A DNA stretch of 64,000 nt from Paucidesulfovibrio sp050251775 (GCA_050251775.1 JBFWMD010000011.1:1-64000), one strand, 5' to 3'; positions 7,887 to 16,534 are shown, numbered from the stretch's first letter. Notes: generated from the sequence alone by a model not told the origin. Translations and numbers: made by a program.

Positions 7887-10883
7887 TCAGCGCCCGCCCT
7901 CCAGGGCCTGGGTCGCGGCGTTCCGGGCCACCCCCAGGGCCGGAGCCTTGGAACGGTCCAGGGCGCGCGCCTGGGGACGCCCGAGGGACGTGGCCAGGGC
8001 GTAGATCTCGTGCGGATCGAGAATCAGAACCACGGAGCCGTCGCCCATGATCGTGGCCCCGGAGATGCCGGCCAGCTCAAAGTCGCTGAGATACTGGCCC
8101 AACGGCTTGATCACGATCTCCTGACGCTCCAGAAGACGGTCCACCACCAGCCCCACGCGCCGGTCGTTGTCATGCACGATGACAATGGGCAGAATCGTCC
8201 GGGTCTCGGTGTTCGAGGGCAAGTCGAGCAGTTCGGACAATTCCACGATGCCGAGAACCTCGCCCCGCAAGGTCACGGCCTTGCGGCTGTTCACATCCGC
8301 AAGCTTTTCCGCCTTGATCTTGGTGGTCTCGGAAACCGCGTCCAGGGGAATGGCGAAGATGTCCCCGGCCACCTCGACCATCAGAGCGTCGATGATCGCC
8401 AGGGTCAGCGGCAGGGTCAGGGTCAGTTTGGTTCCCTTGCCCACCTCGGACTGGGTATGCACGCTGCCCTTGAGATTCTTGATGTTGGTCTTGACCACGT
8501 CCATGCCCACGCCGCGACCAGAGATGTCCGTAACCTTGTCCGCCGAGGAGAACCCCGGATGGTAGATCAGTTCAATGGCCTCGCGGTCGTCGAGGTTGGC
8601 GGCCTCCTCCACGCTGAGCACGCCCTTGCGCACGGCCACGTTGCGCATCTTCTCGGGATCGATGCCCCGACCGTCGTCCTCCACCTCAATGGCCACGGAG
8701 TTGCCCTTGTGGTAGGCGCGGAGCCAGACGTGGCCCACGGGGCTCTTCCCGACGGCGACCCGCTCCTCCTCACTCTCCAGGCCGTGGTCCACGGCGTTGC
8801 GCACGAGATGCACCAGGGGATCGCCGATCTCCTCGACCACGCTCTTGTCCAGCTCGGTCTCCTCGCCCTCGGTGATCAATTCCACCTGCTTGGCGCTCTT
8901 ACGCGAAAGATCGCGCACGAGGCGGGGGAATCGGGAAAACACGGTCTGCACGGGAACCATGCGCACGTTCATGATCGTGTCCTGGAGATCATCGGAAATG
9001 CGGGCCATGGCATAGGTGGTTTCCGTGAGCTGCTGGGCCACCACATGCACTTCCTCCTGCCCCTCCTCCAGGGCGCGGGCCAGAAGCGCGTAACGGTTGC
9101 GGTTGATGATCAACTCGCCGATGAGATTCATCAGGTGGTCCAGCTTCTGGTGATCCACCCGGATGGTGCTGGCGGTCTTCTGCTTGGCCGAAGCGCCGGA
9201 GGGCTTGGCGACCACCACGGACGGAGCACCCGAAGAGCCCGGGGCCACGGAAGCCGCGAGAGTCTGAGTGGTCGTTGCCGGACGCGCGCCCGGAGCCGTT
9301 GCCACCGGCGCGGGTCTCGACGCGGGTCTCGACGCGGGTTTCGCAGCGGGTTTCGCAGCGGGCGCGGCCATTGCGGTCGGAGCCGGAGCGGTCCGCTCCA
9401 CGGCAACCGCCGGGCCGGTCATGCCGGCCTTGAGTTTGCCCACCGCATCCGTGAGCCGTTCGCCGATGATCTCCACTTCCTGCCGGAGGATGTCGAGCAG
9501 CATGCCAAAATCGCCGGATTTCCGTCCCTGATCCACCAGCCCGGCGGTCTGGGCGGCGTAATCGCGGATCTCGCCCAGTCCCATGTAGCCGCAGGAATTC
9601 TGAATCGTGACCAGGGCGCGGTAAATGCCGTCCACATATCTTTCCTGGCCCGCATCGCGCCCGAGTTCCTCCAGGGCTAGGTGGAGGTTGTCCATCTGCT
9701 GGCCCACCGCGTTCTCGAAGATGGAGACATCCTCCGGGTCGTAGCCGCCAGCCTCCAGCACCTCTTCGTCTCCGGCGGAAACGGGCGCGGAGTCCAAAAC
9801 CGCCTCGGCCAGCGCCAGAGCCTCCGGAACCGCCGCCAGGGCCGCTGTCGAATCCAGAGTCGGGTCCGGAGTCGCACCCTGCACGACAATCTCGGGAATC
9901 TCTCCCTCTTCGTAGGCGCGTTGCAGCAGGGCGACCATGCCGGAACTGTCCATGGGCGTAACCTCGCCCGTGGAAGGCTCCACATGGGCAATCATGGCCT
10001 CGATCAAATCGACCACCGCGAGCAGCAGGTCAAAAAGGGGCTGCGAAGGCTGCATTTCCCCCTTGCGGACGCGGTTGAGCAGTGTCTCGGCCTCATGGGT
10101 CAGGGCATTGAGTTCCTTGAAGCCAATGATACCGCTGTTTCCCTTGAGGTTATGAAAATATCGAAAGATGTCGTTGATCAACCCACCGGAATCGTCGGTC
10201 CCTCCCTCCAGGGTCACCAGAGAGCGGTTCAGGTCCTCGATGATGTCCTGGGCCTCTTCGAGAAAGTCTGTGAGATGCCCCTCTCCCACCGTGGTCAGGC
10301 CATAGGGGGTGTCGTCGAAATCGGGGTCGATGGCGACCTGAAGGCGGACGTTGTTGCCCTTGGGGGCGGAAGCGGGCTGCTCCACGGGCTGCTCCACGGG
10401 TTGCTTTGACGCCGTATTGTTTTCCGAAGTGGCCTTCGGGCGTTCGGCCCGCGCTGCGGGCGCGGCGGGCGCGCTTTCCGAAGCGGGTTTGCTGTGTTGC
10501 AGCACCTCGATGCGGCTGATGATCTCCTGCACTTCGACATCCCCTTCGGCCCCTGAGACTTCGAGGTTGTCCACCATGGTCCGCAGGGCGTCCGTGGCCG
10601 AAAGGATCACGTCCATCACCGGGGAGGTGACCGGCCGCAGCCCCTGTCGGAGATCGTCCAGGATATTCTCCGCCTTGTGGGCCAGCCGGTTGATCTTGTT
10701 CAGCCCCAGAAATCCGGACGCCCCCTTGAGCGAATGCATGGGCCGAAAAATGTCGTTGAGCAGCCCGAGATCTTCGGGGTTGGCTTCCAGCTGCAGGAGG
10801 TTGGGCTCGATGGTTTCGAGATGTTCCCTGGCCTCGTTGAAGAAGTCGGAGAGAAGTTCCGGGTCCATGTAATCCTGACTCAT
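7887..10883 (-). CDS. cheA: Chemotaxis histidine kinase CheA with multiple Hpt domains
   Basis: The protein has 998 residues. Hpt1 has His50 (MHSLKGASGFLG) and Hpt2 has His244 (FHNLKGNSGIIG). A third Hpt-like helix bundle (about 385-490) has Val425 where the phosphorylated His should be (LVTIQNSCGYMGL). A Pro/Ala-rich linker (about 490-570) follows. Next come the dimerisation domain (VDHQKLDHLMNLIGELI, from about 575), the HATPase domain (HLVRNAVDHGLE; EDDGRGIDPEKM; GRGVGMDVV) and a CheW-like domain at the C-terminus. CheA autophosphorylates and passes phosphate to CheY and CheB in arrays with receptors and CheW. It is the last gene of the six-gene operon. ATG 10883 is preferred (AGGGAG upstream) over an open extension to 10940. 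Confidence 0.96.
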   Translation of the reverse strand: MSQDYMDPELLSDFFNEAREHLETIEPNLLQLEANPEDLGLLNDIFRPMHSLKGASGFLGLNKINRLAHKAENILDDLRQGLRPVTSPVMDVILSATDALRTMVDNLEVSGAEGDVEVQEIISRIEVLQHSKPASESAPAAPAARAERPKATSENNTASKQPVEQPVEQPASAPKGNNVRLQVAIDPDFDDTPYGLTTVGEGHLTDFLEEAQDIIEDLNRSLVTLEGGTDDSGGLINDIFRYFHNLKGNSGIIGFKELNALTHEAETLLNRVRKGEMQPSQPLFDLLLAVVDLIEAMIAHVEPSTGEVTPMDSSGMVALLQRAYEEGEIPEIVVQGATPDPTLDSTAALAAVPEALALAEAVLDSAPVSAGDEEVLEAGGYDPEDVSIFENAVGQQMDNLHLALEELGRDAGQERYVDGIYRALVTIQNSCGYMGLGEIRDYAAQTAGLVDQGRKSGDFGMLLDILRQEVEIIGERLTDAVGKLKAGMTGPAVAVERTAPAPTAMAAPAAKPAAKPASRPASRPAPVATAPGARPATTTQTLAASVAPGSSGAPSVVVAKPSGASAKQKTASTIRVDHQKLDHLMNLIGELIINRNRYALLARALEEGQEEVHVVAQQLTETTYAMARISDDLQDTIMNVRMVPVQTVFSRFPRLVRDLSRKSAKQVELITEGEETELDKSVVEEIGDPLVHLVRNAVDHGLESEEERVAVGKSPVGHVWLRAYHKGNSVAIEVEDDGRGIDPEKMRNVAVRKGVLSVEEAANLDDREAIELIYHPGFSSADKVTDISGRGVGMDVVKTNIKNLKGSVHTQSEVGKGTKLTLTLPLTLAIIDALMVEVAGDIFAIPLDAVSETTKIKAEKLADVNSRKAVTLRGEVLGIVELSELLDLPSNTETRTILPIVIVHDNDRRVGLVVDRLLERQEIVIKPLGQYLSDFELAGISGATIMGDGSVVLILDPHEIYALATSLGRPQARALDRSKAPALGVARNAATQALEGGR

Positions 10884-10969
10884 GAGCCGCTCCCTGTGGC
10901 GTGGCGTTGAACGTCCATGTTTCCGGCCTTTTCCGCACAAGTCAAGAGATTCTCTCCGAGGTCCGTCCC

Positions 10970-11338
10970 TCAGCCCAGGAGCATCTTGACGTTGCGCATC
11001 AGCTTTTCGGGCTGGGCAGGCTTGACCATGTAGATATTCGCTCCGATGGTGATGGCCGAATCAATGTCGTGTTCCTCCCCCTCGGTGGAAAGCACGACGA
11101 TGGGCAGATCGCGGTAGGCTTCCTGCTCTCGCAGCGCCTTGATGAACGTCAGCCCATCCATGCGGGGCATATTGATATCCGAGACGATCAGATCGACGGG
11201 ACCCGCTCCGTAGAGCTTTTCCAGTCCGTCCAGACCATCCTCGGCCGTGGTCACCCGGAATCCTTCCTTCTTCATGATGAAGGCCACCAGGTTGCGCACG
11301 GTCTTCGAATCGTCCACGATCAGAATGTGTTTAGTCAT
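10970..11338 (-). CDS. cheY: Response regulator CheY
   Basis: A single receiver domain of 122 residues. Acidic pocket Asp9-Asp10 (ILIVDDS), phospho-acceptor Asp54 (IVSDINMPRMDGL), switch Ser/Thr in VVLSTEGE, and the conserved Lys in MVKPAQPEKL. There is no output domain, as expected for a diffusible regulator that contacts the flagellar switch or another effector. It overlaps the end of cheW by 8 bp and lies 86 bp ahead of cheA, so CheA and CheY should be made together. Confidence 0.92.
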   Translation of the reverse strand: MTKHILIVDDSKTVRNLVAFIMKKEGFRVTTAEDGLDGLEKLYGAGPVDLIVSDINMPRMDGLTFIKALREQEAYRDLPIVVLSTEGEEHDIDSAITIGANIYMVKPAQPEKLMRNVKMLLG

Positions 11339-11879
11339 CCGCCTCTCCTTCCTTCTTCAGCACGCCCCTTGTCAACCGGTCGATGGAAAGCAGGCTCACC
11401 AGCCCTCCATCCGTGCGCACCAGGGCATAAAGATACTCGGCCTTGTCACCGAACTGTGCGGTGACATTGAAATCAAACTCGCTGCCGGGCACGCGGCGCA
11501 TGGCGGCCACGGCGTTGATCAAAAGCCCCACCTGAAGTCCCTGATGGCGGCAGACCACGATGAAGCGGTCCGGCTCTCCGGGGGTCTTCGCCAGCCCGAG
11601 CAACGTCCGCAGCCGGATCACGGGAGTGACGCGGCCCCGGAGATTGAGCACGCCGGGCACATAGTACGGCGCGGCCGGAAGCCGCGTCAGCTCCTCGCTG
11701 CGCACCACCTCCTGCACCACGGCCACGGGCAGCGCGAACAGCTTGGCAGCCAGGCGAAAGGTGATCAGCTCCACGACCTTTCCCGTGAGCAGATCGGCCG
11801 GAAAGTCCATTCCCCCGGACGCGTTCCCGTTGCTTCCGAACGCTTCCCGGCCAGTCATAGTGTTCTCCTGCCCGCTCAT
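11331..11879 (-). CDS. cheW: Chemotaxis coupling protein CheW
   Basis: The protein has 182 residues. A CheW fold covers about 33-175 (ELITFRLAAKLFALPVAVVQEVV, LPAAPYYVPGVLNLRGRVTPV, GLLINAVAAMRRVP). It has a roughly 30-residue polar N-terminal tail rich in Gly/Asn that is not part of the fold. CheW bridges CheA to chemoreceptors. Its start overlaps the cheR stop by 4 bp (ATGA) and its end overlaps cheY by 8 bp, so translation of the three genes is coupled. Confidence 0.93.
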   Translation of the reverse strand: MSGQENTMTGREAFGSNGNASGGMDFPADLLTGKVVELITFRLAAKLFALPVAVVQEVVRSEELTRLPAAPYYVPGVLNLRGRVTPVIRLRTLLGLAKTPGEPDRFIVVCRHQGLQVGLLINAVAAMRRVPGSEFDFNVTAQFGDKAEYLYALVRTDGGLVSLLSIDRLTRGVLKKEGEADD

Positions 11880-12754
11880 CCGAGTTTCCTGTAGATGATC
11901 GCGCCGGGATGGTGCTCGGGTTTGAAGGCGCGGCTGATGTTATGCAGGGACTCGGAATGGCCGATGAAAAGATAGCCGTCGGACACGAGATTGTCGTAGA
12001 AGGCGTTGATCACGCGGCGCTTCATGTCCTCGTCGAAATAAATGATCACGTTCCGGCAGAAGACGATCTCCGAACGCTCCACCAGCTTAAGCTGGGCGCG
12101 GTCGTTGAGGTTGATCTGGCCGAAGGAGACCAGCTTCTGGATTTCCGGCCGGATCCGGAACAGCCGGTCTTCCTGCGTGAAGCATTCGTCGATGACATCC
12201 TTGGGCGTGGTGCGCAGGGCGTAGCTCGAATACGCGCCGTTGCGCGCCACGTCCACGACCCGGGCGGAAAGATCGTTGCCAGTGATCTTCACATCCCAGA
12301 GCGGCAACTCACTGCCGAGCGCACGCCGGACGCAGATAGCCAGGGTGTAAGGCTCCTCGCCCGTGGAACAGCCGGCCGACCAGATCCGCAACCGCCTCTG
12401 GCCTTTTTTGCGCTGTTCCGCGAGTACCCCCGGCAGGATCGTCTCCTGAAAGACCTGGACCTGAGGGGGATTGCGGAAGAAACTCGTCTCATTGGTCGTG
12501 ATGACCTCGAAGAGCTTGCCGATTTCCTGCCGCCGCCCCGCATCGTATTGCAAGTAATAAAAATATTCGCCGAAACTCTTCAGATTGAGCGACTTGACCC
12601 GGTTCGAAAGCCGGTTCTCCATGAGATACTGACGGTTGTCCGGCACGTAAATGCCGCACTGGGAATAGATAAAATCCCGAAGCTGCTGAAATTCATGCGT
12701 CGTGATCTTGAGGTCCTTGTCCCCGGAAATGGTCTTGGAAAACAGCGAGGACAT
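11876..12754 (-). CDS. cheR: Chemotaxis protein methyltransferase CheR
   Basis: The protein has 292 residues. A helical CheR N-domain (about 17-75) is followed by the SAM-dependent methyltransferase domain (IWSAGCSTGEEPYTLAI is the SAM loop; ITGNDLSARVVDVARNG; VFCRNVIIYFD). It methylates receptor glutamates for adaptation. The gene starts one base before the stop of the HEAT-repeat gene and overlaps cheW by 4 bp, so it sits in the middle of a coupled chain. No chemoreceptor lies in the window to act as its substrate. Confidence 0.95.
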   Translation of the reverse strand: MSSLFSKTISGDKDLKITTHEFQQLRDFIYSQCGIYVPDNRQYLMENRLSNRVKSLNLKSFGEYFYYLQYDAGRRQEIGKLFEVITTNETSFFRNPPQVQVFQETILPGVLAEQRKKGQRRLRIWSAGCSTGEEPYTLAICVRRALGSELPLWDVKITGNDLSARVVDVARNGAYSSYALRTTPKDVIDECFTQEDRLFRIRPEIQKLVSFGQINLNDRAQLKLVERSEIVFCRNVIIYFDEDMKRRVINAFYDNLVSDGYLFIGHSESLHNISRAFKPEHHPGAIIYRKLG

Positions 12755-14686
12755 CTAGAGTCCCCCCTCGTCGCTCTGCATTGATTCGATGACGGCCTGG
12801 GCCGCGTCCGCCAGTTCCGGATCGTCACCGCCCGCGATGACCAGCAACGCCTGAAAGGCGGCGCTGTTTCCCACGCCGCCCAAGGCCTCCACGGCCTTAA
12901 TGCCCAGCAGGCGATTGGACGAGGTCACCAGCTCCTGAAGCCGGGGAACCGCCTCGGTCACGTGCATGGAGCCCAGCGCCTCCATGGCGCGGATGCAGAC
13001 CCAGTCATCCGGGTCACGCAGGGCTTCGAGCAGAAAAGGAACCACCTCGGGGTGGGCGCAGAGGCCCATGAGCTTGACCACAGTCAGCCGGACCTCGGCA
13101 TTCTCGTCCCGAAGCCGCGCCGCCACCAGGGGCAGGGCGACGTTGATATCGCTGCACCGCGCGGCCACGGCCTCCAGCGCGATCTTGCGCACGTCGGGCA
13201 TGGGGTCGGAAAGGGCCCTTTCCAGCACGCCCAGATGCGCCTCGTCTTTCATCTCTCCGAGCGCGTAGACGCCCATGAGCCGGTGGAGGTCGTCGCTGCT
13301 CTCGCTCATTTCGAGAAATCGGCGGGTCATGCGCTCGCCGCCCACGGCAATGCACGCATCCAGGGCCGCTTCCTTCACGTCGTTGTACTTGTGGTCCAGG
13401 AAGGAGAAGAGCACCTCTCCGGCATCGCGGTCCCGCAGCTTCTCGCCGAGAAGACGCAACGCGCCGCGAAAGACCTTGCCGTCGTAATGTCGCGCCAGCA
13501 CATCCAGACAAAACAGCCGGACCTCGGGACCGCCGACCTCGTTCAGCGCGCCGATCATGGCGCGCTGAAGGTTCAGAGGCTTGTCCCAGAAGCGGTCCAT
13601 GAGCGGCTGGGACGCCCCCGCGTCGCGACACCTGGCCAGGGCGGCCACAGCGGTCATGGCCAGGTTCAGGTCGCTGCTTTCCAGCCCCTTTCGCAGGGCC
13701 TCGGTCAGACCGATGCCCGCCAGGGCGCGGATGGCCGTGGCCAGGCGCTCCGGCTGGGCGTCCGGATCGAGCTGCGCCGCGATGTGCAGGATGCACCGGG
13801 AGGCTTCCTCACCGCCCAGGGTGCTCAACCCGAGCATGGCCGCGTCCTGCACCTCGGGGTCCTCGTCCTCCAGTGCCCCCAGAAGGCTGCGGCGCAGCGT
13901 TTCGCGCTCCTGTTCGGAAAGCAGGCTCAGCGAGCGGGAACCGAGGATGCCGACGATGGCCTTGGCCGCCTTGTGGGCCAGAACCGCTGGAAACGCGGGC
14001 AGCCGCTTGAGCAGCAGCGAGGCCGCCTTGGGAGTGCCGATGCTCCCCAGGGCGTCCACGACCATGGAGAGAACCAGGTCCGAACAGTCCTTCATGGCCG
14101 CGAGCAGGGCGTCCACGGCCGGGCTGTGGCCGATTTTTGCCAGCGCCTCCACGGCGGCGTACTGGACCCACTCCTCGTCCGTCATGGCCCGTCCCAGGGC
14201 CGAAGCCGCCTCATCGCTGCCCAGTTCGCCAAGGCTCACGGCGGCCTGATAGCGCACATTGCCCTCGGGGTCGTGCAGAAGCGCGCGCACCAGAGGCGTC
14301 ACCGCGCGCACACTGCCCGTGGCGCCGAGAATGTCCGTGGCAAAGATGCGCACATCCGCATCCGCGTCGTGAATCAGCTCCACAAGCGCTTCGAGATGTT
14401 GCGCGCCGATCTGCCGAAGAATGTCCATGGCCAGATTGCGGACCGGAGCGCGCTCCGAACGCAGCAGAGGAAGGATGGCCTCCACGGTTTCGGCCCCGCC
14501 GATCTTGCGCAGGGCCACGTCTGCGGCCTCCTGAACGCCGATGTTCTCGTTTTCCAGCAGCGCGGCAAGGACCGGCACGGCTTCGACGCAACGCTCCTCC
14601 CCCGCGAGGAAAGCCGCTTCGCGCACCTCCACCGAGTCCGCATTCTTGAAATGCAGCAGCAATTCTTCACACCCGCTCATCGGCAT
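12755..14686 (-). CDS. HEAT-repeat protein inside the chemotaxis operon
   Basis: The protein has 643 residues built almost wholly of about twenty HEAT/PBS-lyase-type repeats of roughly 31 residues. Typical units contain A-[VI]-x-x-L-[LI] and V-R-x-x-A-[AV]-x-x-L-G (for example DPEGNVRYQAAVSLGELG). No enzyme motif is visible. Such solenoids are protein-binding scaffolds; phycobilin lyase activity would make no sense here. It sits between cheB (36 bp gap) and cheR (stop and start adjacent), so it is very likely a working part of this pathway, perhaps organising CheB/CheR or the array. That role is inference. The start could be 14686 or 14680 (ATG-CCG-ATG); both follow GAGAGGGGG. Confidence 0.85.
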   Translation of the reverse strand: MPMSGCEELLLHFKNADSVEVREAAFLAGEERCVEAVPVLAALLENENIGVQEAADVALRKIGGAETVEAILPLLRSERAPVRNLAMDILRQIGAQHLEALVELIHDADADVRIFATDILGATGSVRAVTPLVRALLHDPEGNVRYQAAVSLGELGSDEAASALGRAMTDEEWVQYAAVEALAKIGHSPAVDALLAAMKDCSDLVLSMVVDALGSIGTPKAASLLLKRLPAFPAVLAHKAAKAIVGILGSRSLSLLSEQERETLRRSLLGALEDEDPEVQDAAMLGLSTLGGEEASRCILHIAAQLDPDAQPERLATAIRALAGIGLTEALRKGLESSDLNLAMTAVAALARCRDAGASQPLMDRFWDKPLNLQRAMIGALNEVGGPEVRLFCLDVLARHYDGKVFRGALRLLGEKLRDRDAGEVLFSFLDHKYNDVKEAALDACIAVGGERMTRRFLEMSESSDDLHRLMGVYALGEMKDEAHLGVLERALSDPMPDVRKIALEAVAARCSDINVALPLVAARLRDENAEVRLTVVKLMGLCAHPEVVPFLLEALRDPDDWVCIRAMEALGSMHVTEAVPRLQELVTSSNRLLGIKAVEALGGVGNSAAFQALLVIAGGDDPELADAAQAVIESMQSDEGGL

Positions 14687-14722
14687 AGCCCCCTCTCTCG
14701 CCAGAATCCCGCTTCGAACCGA

Positions 14723-15781
14723 TTACTTATAAATATGTTCCATGATGGCCCGGGGCATGTCGTCAAGATCGATGATCGCATCCGAAAGGCCCGCCTCCAC
14801 AATGGCCTTCGGCATGCCGTAGACCACGCACGTCTCGTCGCTCTGCGCCAATATCCGCCCCCCCTTGGATTTGAGTTCGGCAATGCCTTCCTTGCCGTCG
14901 TTGCCCATGCCCGTCAGGATGATGCCCAGGCCCCGGCGTCCCACGGCCTTGGCCACGGACTGCATCAGGACATTCGCGGAAGGCTTGTAAAGCGCCTCCA
15001 CCGGCTCGTCCACGACCCGCACGTCGATGCGGGAGACGCGCTGCTCCAGGATCATATGCCGACCGCCCGGAGCCACATAAGCGGTTCCCACCGTGAAGGT
15101 CTCGCCGTCCTCGGCCTCCTTCACGCGAATCTTGCAGACGCCGTCCAGGCGTTGGGCGAACGGACCGGTAAAGGCCCTGGGCATGTGCTGGGCAATGAGG
15201 ATGCCCGCCGGAAAATCCGCCGGAAGCGCCGTGAGGATGGACTGAACCGCGGGCGGTCCGCCCGTGGACACGCCGATGGCCACCACGTCGCGCCGAACTG
15301 CGAGCCGCGAGCCAGCCACCTGGGGCAGGTCGAAGACCGGACGCGGAAGTGGCGTTGCCCGGGGGCGCGCCGATGGCCGAAAGACCTTGCGCCGAGCCAC
15401 ACTCTTGACCTTGGCGATCAGATCGTCCTCGATCTTGATAATATCAAGGGATACTCTGGAGAGCTGTTTCGGAATATAATCCACCGCGCCCAGTTCCATG
15501 GCCTTGAGCGTATCCTGCGCCCCCTCGGTGGTCAGGGAGCTGACCATCAGCACCGGTCGCGGCATTTCCATCATGATGTGCCGCAACGCCGTGAGCCCGT
15601 CCATGCGCGGCATCTCGATGTCCATGGTAATCACGTCGGGTTCGAGCTTGCGTGTCTGCTCAAGCCCCTCCTCGCCGTCGCGCGCGGAACCCACGACCCG
15701 GATTTCCGGGTCCTTTTCCAGCATGGTGCTGATGGCCTTGCGCATGAAGGCGGAGTCGTCAACCACAAGAACCTTGATCAA
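14723..15781 (-). CDS. cheB: Chemotaxis response regulator protein-glutamate methylesterase CheB
   Basis: About 352 residues from a probable TTG start at 15781, which follows GGAAGGAG by 7 bases and makes the protein begin as MIKVLVVDDSAFMRK, the normal family N-terminus. The frame also contains an ATG at 15829 but without a good ribosome site. The receiver carries Asp54 (ITMDIEMPRMDGL). The methylesterase domain carries the catalytic triad elements GVSTGG (Ser), IAQHMP (His) and GMGNDG (Asp). It demethylates or deamidates receptor glutamates when phosphorylated by CheA. It is the first gene of the six-gene operon, with a sigma-70-like promoter upstream. Confidence 0.94.
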   Translation of the reverse strand: MIKVLVVDDSAFMRKAISTMLEKDPEIRVVGSARDGEEGLEQTRKLEPDVITMDIEMPRMDGLTALRHIMMEMPRPVLMVSSLTTEGAQDTLKAMELGAVDYIPKQLSRVSLDIIKIEDDLIAKVKSVARRKVFRPSARPRATPLPRPVFDLPQVAGSRLAVRRDVVAIGVSTGGPPAVQSILTALPADFPAGILIAQHMPRAFTGPFAQRLDGVCKIRVKEAEDGETFTVGTAYVAPGGRHMILEQRVSRIDVRVVDEPVEALYKPSANVLMQSVAKAVGRRGLGIILTGMGNDGKEGIAELKSKGGRILAQSDETCVVYGMPKAIVEAGLSDAIIDLDDMPRAIMEHIYK

Positions 15782-15852
15782 CCCAGGCTCCTTCCGTTTG
15801 TATCCATTGCTTTCATCCCTGCGGCCCAAGGCCGAATCCCCTGCATGCTCGC

Positions 15853-15882
15853 ATGATAGCCCATCTTATTTGATTTTCGCAA
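15853..15882 (-). promoter_or_regulatory. Sigma-70-like promoter of the che operon
   Basis: On the minus strand: TTGCGA (15882-15877), an 18-bp spacer and TATCAT (15858-15853). It lies about 70 bp upstream of the cheB start, in an AT-richer stretch. No sigma-28 or sigma-54 consensus was noticed. Confidence 0.45.
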
Positions 15883-16001
15883 GAAATCAAAATGGTTCCT
15901 TTTCACCTTTCTCGCCGTGTGCCGGCCTCGGATTTCCCACTTGATTCCAGGCCAATAGAAGGCCAACCTCCGGAAATCGCATTTTTTTGCACGATTCGCT
16001 C

Positions 16002-16030
16002 TTGCCTTTTCCCTTCGTTTTGGCTAGAAG
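16002..16030 (+). promoter_or_regulatory. Probable promoter of tRNA-Pro
   Basis: TTGCCT (16002-16007), a 17-bp spacer and TAGAAG (16025-16030). The predicted transcript start falls a few bases before the mature tRNA 5' end at 16044. Confidence 0.45.
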
Positions 16031-16043
16031 TCCGTTCTTCACA

Positions 16044-16120
16044 CGGGATGTGGCTCAGCCTGGTAGAGCGCTGCGTTCGGGACGCAGAGATCGCGCGTTC
16101 AAATCGCGCCATCCCGACCA
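16044..16120 (+). tRNA. tRNA-Pro (anticodon CGG)
   Basis: A 77-nt cloverleaf. Acceptor stem CGGGATG / CATCCCG with a discriminator A and encoded CCA. D arm GCTC...GAGC, anticodon stem CTGCG / CGCAG with loop TTCGGGA (anticodon CGG, reading the proline codon CCG), and T arm GCGCG TTCAAAT CGCGC. It stands alone and is followed by a strong terminator. No copy of its 3' end was noticed elsewhere in the window, so there is no sign of an integrated element here. Confidence 0.97.
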
Positions 16121-16128
16121 GATATTAC

Positions 16129-16166
16129 AAGGGGTTACGGAACATATCCGTAACCCCTTTCTCTTT
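16129..16166 (+). terminator. Rho-independent terminator of tRNA-Pro
   Basis: A perfect stem AAGGGGTTACGGA / TCCGTAACCCCTT with a 5-nt loop, followed by a T-rich run, beginning 9 nt after the tRNA CCA end. Confidence 0.92.
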
Positions 16167-16281
16167 TGGTAATACTGGAGGGTCTACACCAAAGAAAGGG
16201 GCAGCCTCGAAAGCGAACGGCTCCGGGCATATTCATTTACCAGGCAAAGCCGGAGAGTCCCTGTCCGCGCGAGCAAACATG

Positions 16282-16306
16282 AAAAAAGGCGCACTTGCGT
16301 GCGCCT
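16282..16306 (-). terminator. Terminator after the ferredoxin / small Arg-rich protein genes
   Basis: An 8-bp stem AGGCGCAC / GTGCGCCT with loop TTGC. On the minus strand it is followed by a run of T (complement of the A at 16282-16287). It lies 30 bp beyond the stop of the 47-residue gene. Confidence 0.8.
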
Positions 16307-16335
16307 GTCTTGGTATAGTGATTTCAATGTTGCCG

Positions 16336-16479
16336 TCAGTAGTACAGCCGGCGATCTTCAACGCTTCGGCGATCCTTCCGCTCCCGACGGTCCGGATTGG
16401 CTCTTCTGCTGGCACGGCGGTCCTTGCCGCCTCGCCGGTTCCTGCCGGAACGCCGTTCTTCTCCAGAGCGTCTTTCCAT
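16336..16479 (-). CDS. Small Arg-rich repeat protein, 47 residues
   Basis: The protein begins MERRSGEERRSGRNRR and continues with further R-R pairs spaced about five to six residues apart, ending in DRRLYY. Arg and Glu/Asp dominate and there is no membrane segment. The frame extends upstream to 16638 without a ribosome site, whereas the ATG at 16479 has a near-perfect AAGGAGGA, so I take this as the real start. It lies 55 bp downstream of the ferredoxin gene and just before a terminator, implying one small operon. Similar RRSG-type repeats occur as tails of other bacterial signalling proteins; the function of the free peptide is unknown. It could bind RNA or an acidic partner. Confidence 0.6.
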   Translation of the reverse strand: MERRSGEERRSGRNRRGGKDRRASRRANPDRRERKDRRSVEDRRLYY

Positions 16480-16534
16480 AACGGCTCCTCCTTTCCCGGC
16501 GAGGCCTGCCGAACGTCGGTCCGTGTCCGCCGGG

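Noticed and set aside
9302..9362. Short tandem repeats in cheA (CGACGCGGGT-type units) as a possible regulatory or CRISPR-like repeat
   Set aside because: They encode the Ala/Pro/Lys-rich interdomain linker of CheA; such repeats are normal in flexible linkers.
12962..15856. A 964-codon plus-strand open frame opposite cheB and the HEAT gene
   Set aside because: It runs antisense to well-supported genes, is extremely rich in His, Arg, Gly and Gln, and has no domain or ribosome site. It is the usual shadow frame of GC-rich coding DNA.
16044..16166. Possible attachment site of an integrated element at tRNA-Pro
   Set aside because: No integrase gene lies nearby and no direct repeat of the tRNA 3' end was noticed in the window. 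The downstream stem is a normal terminator.
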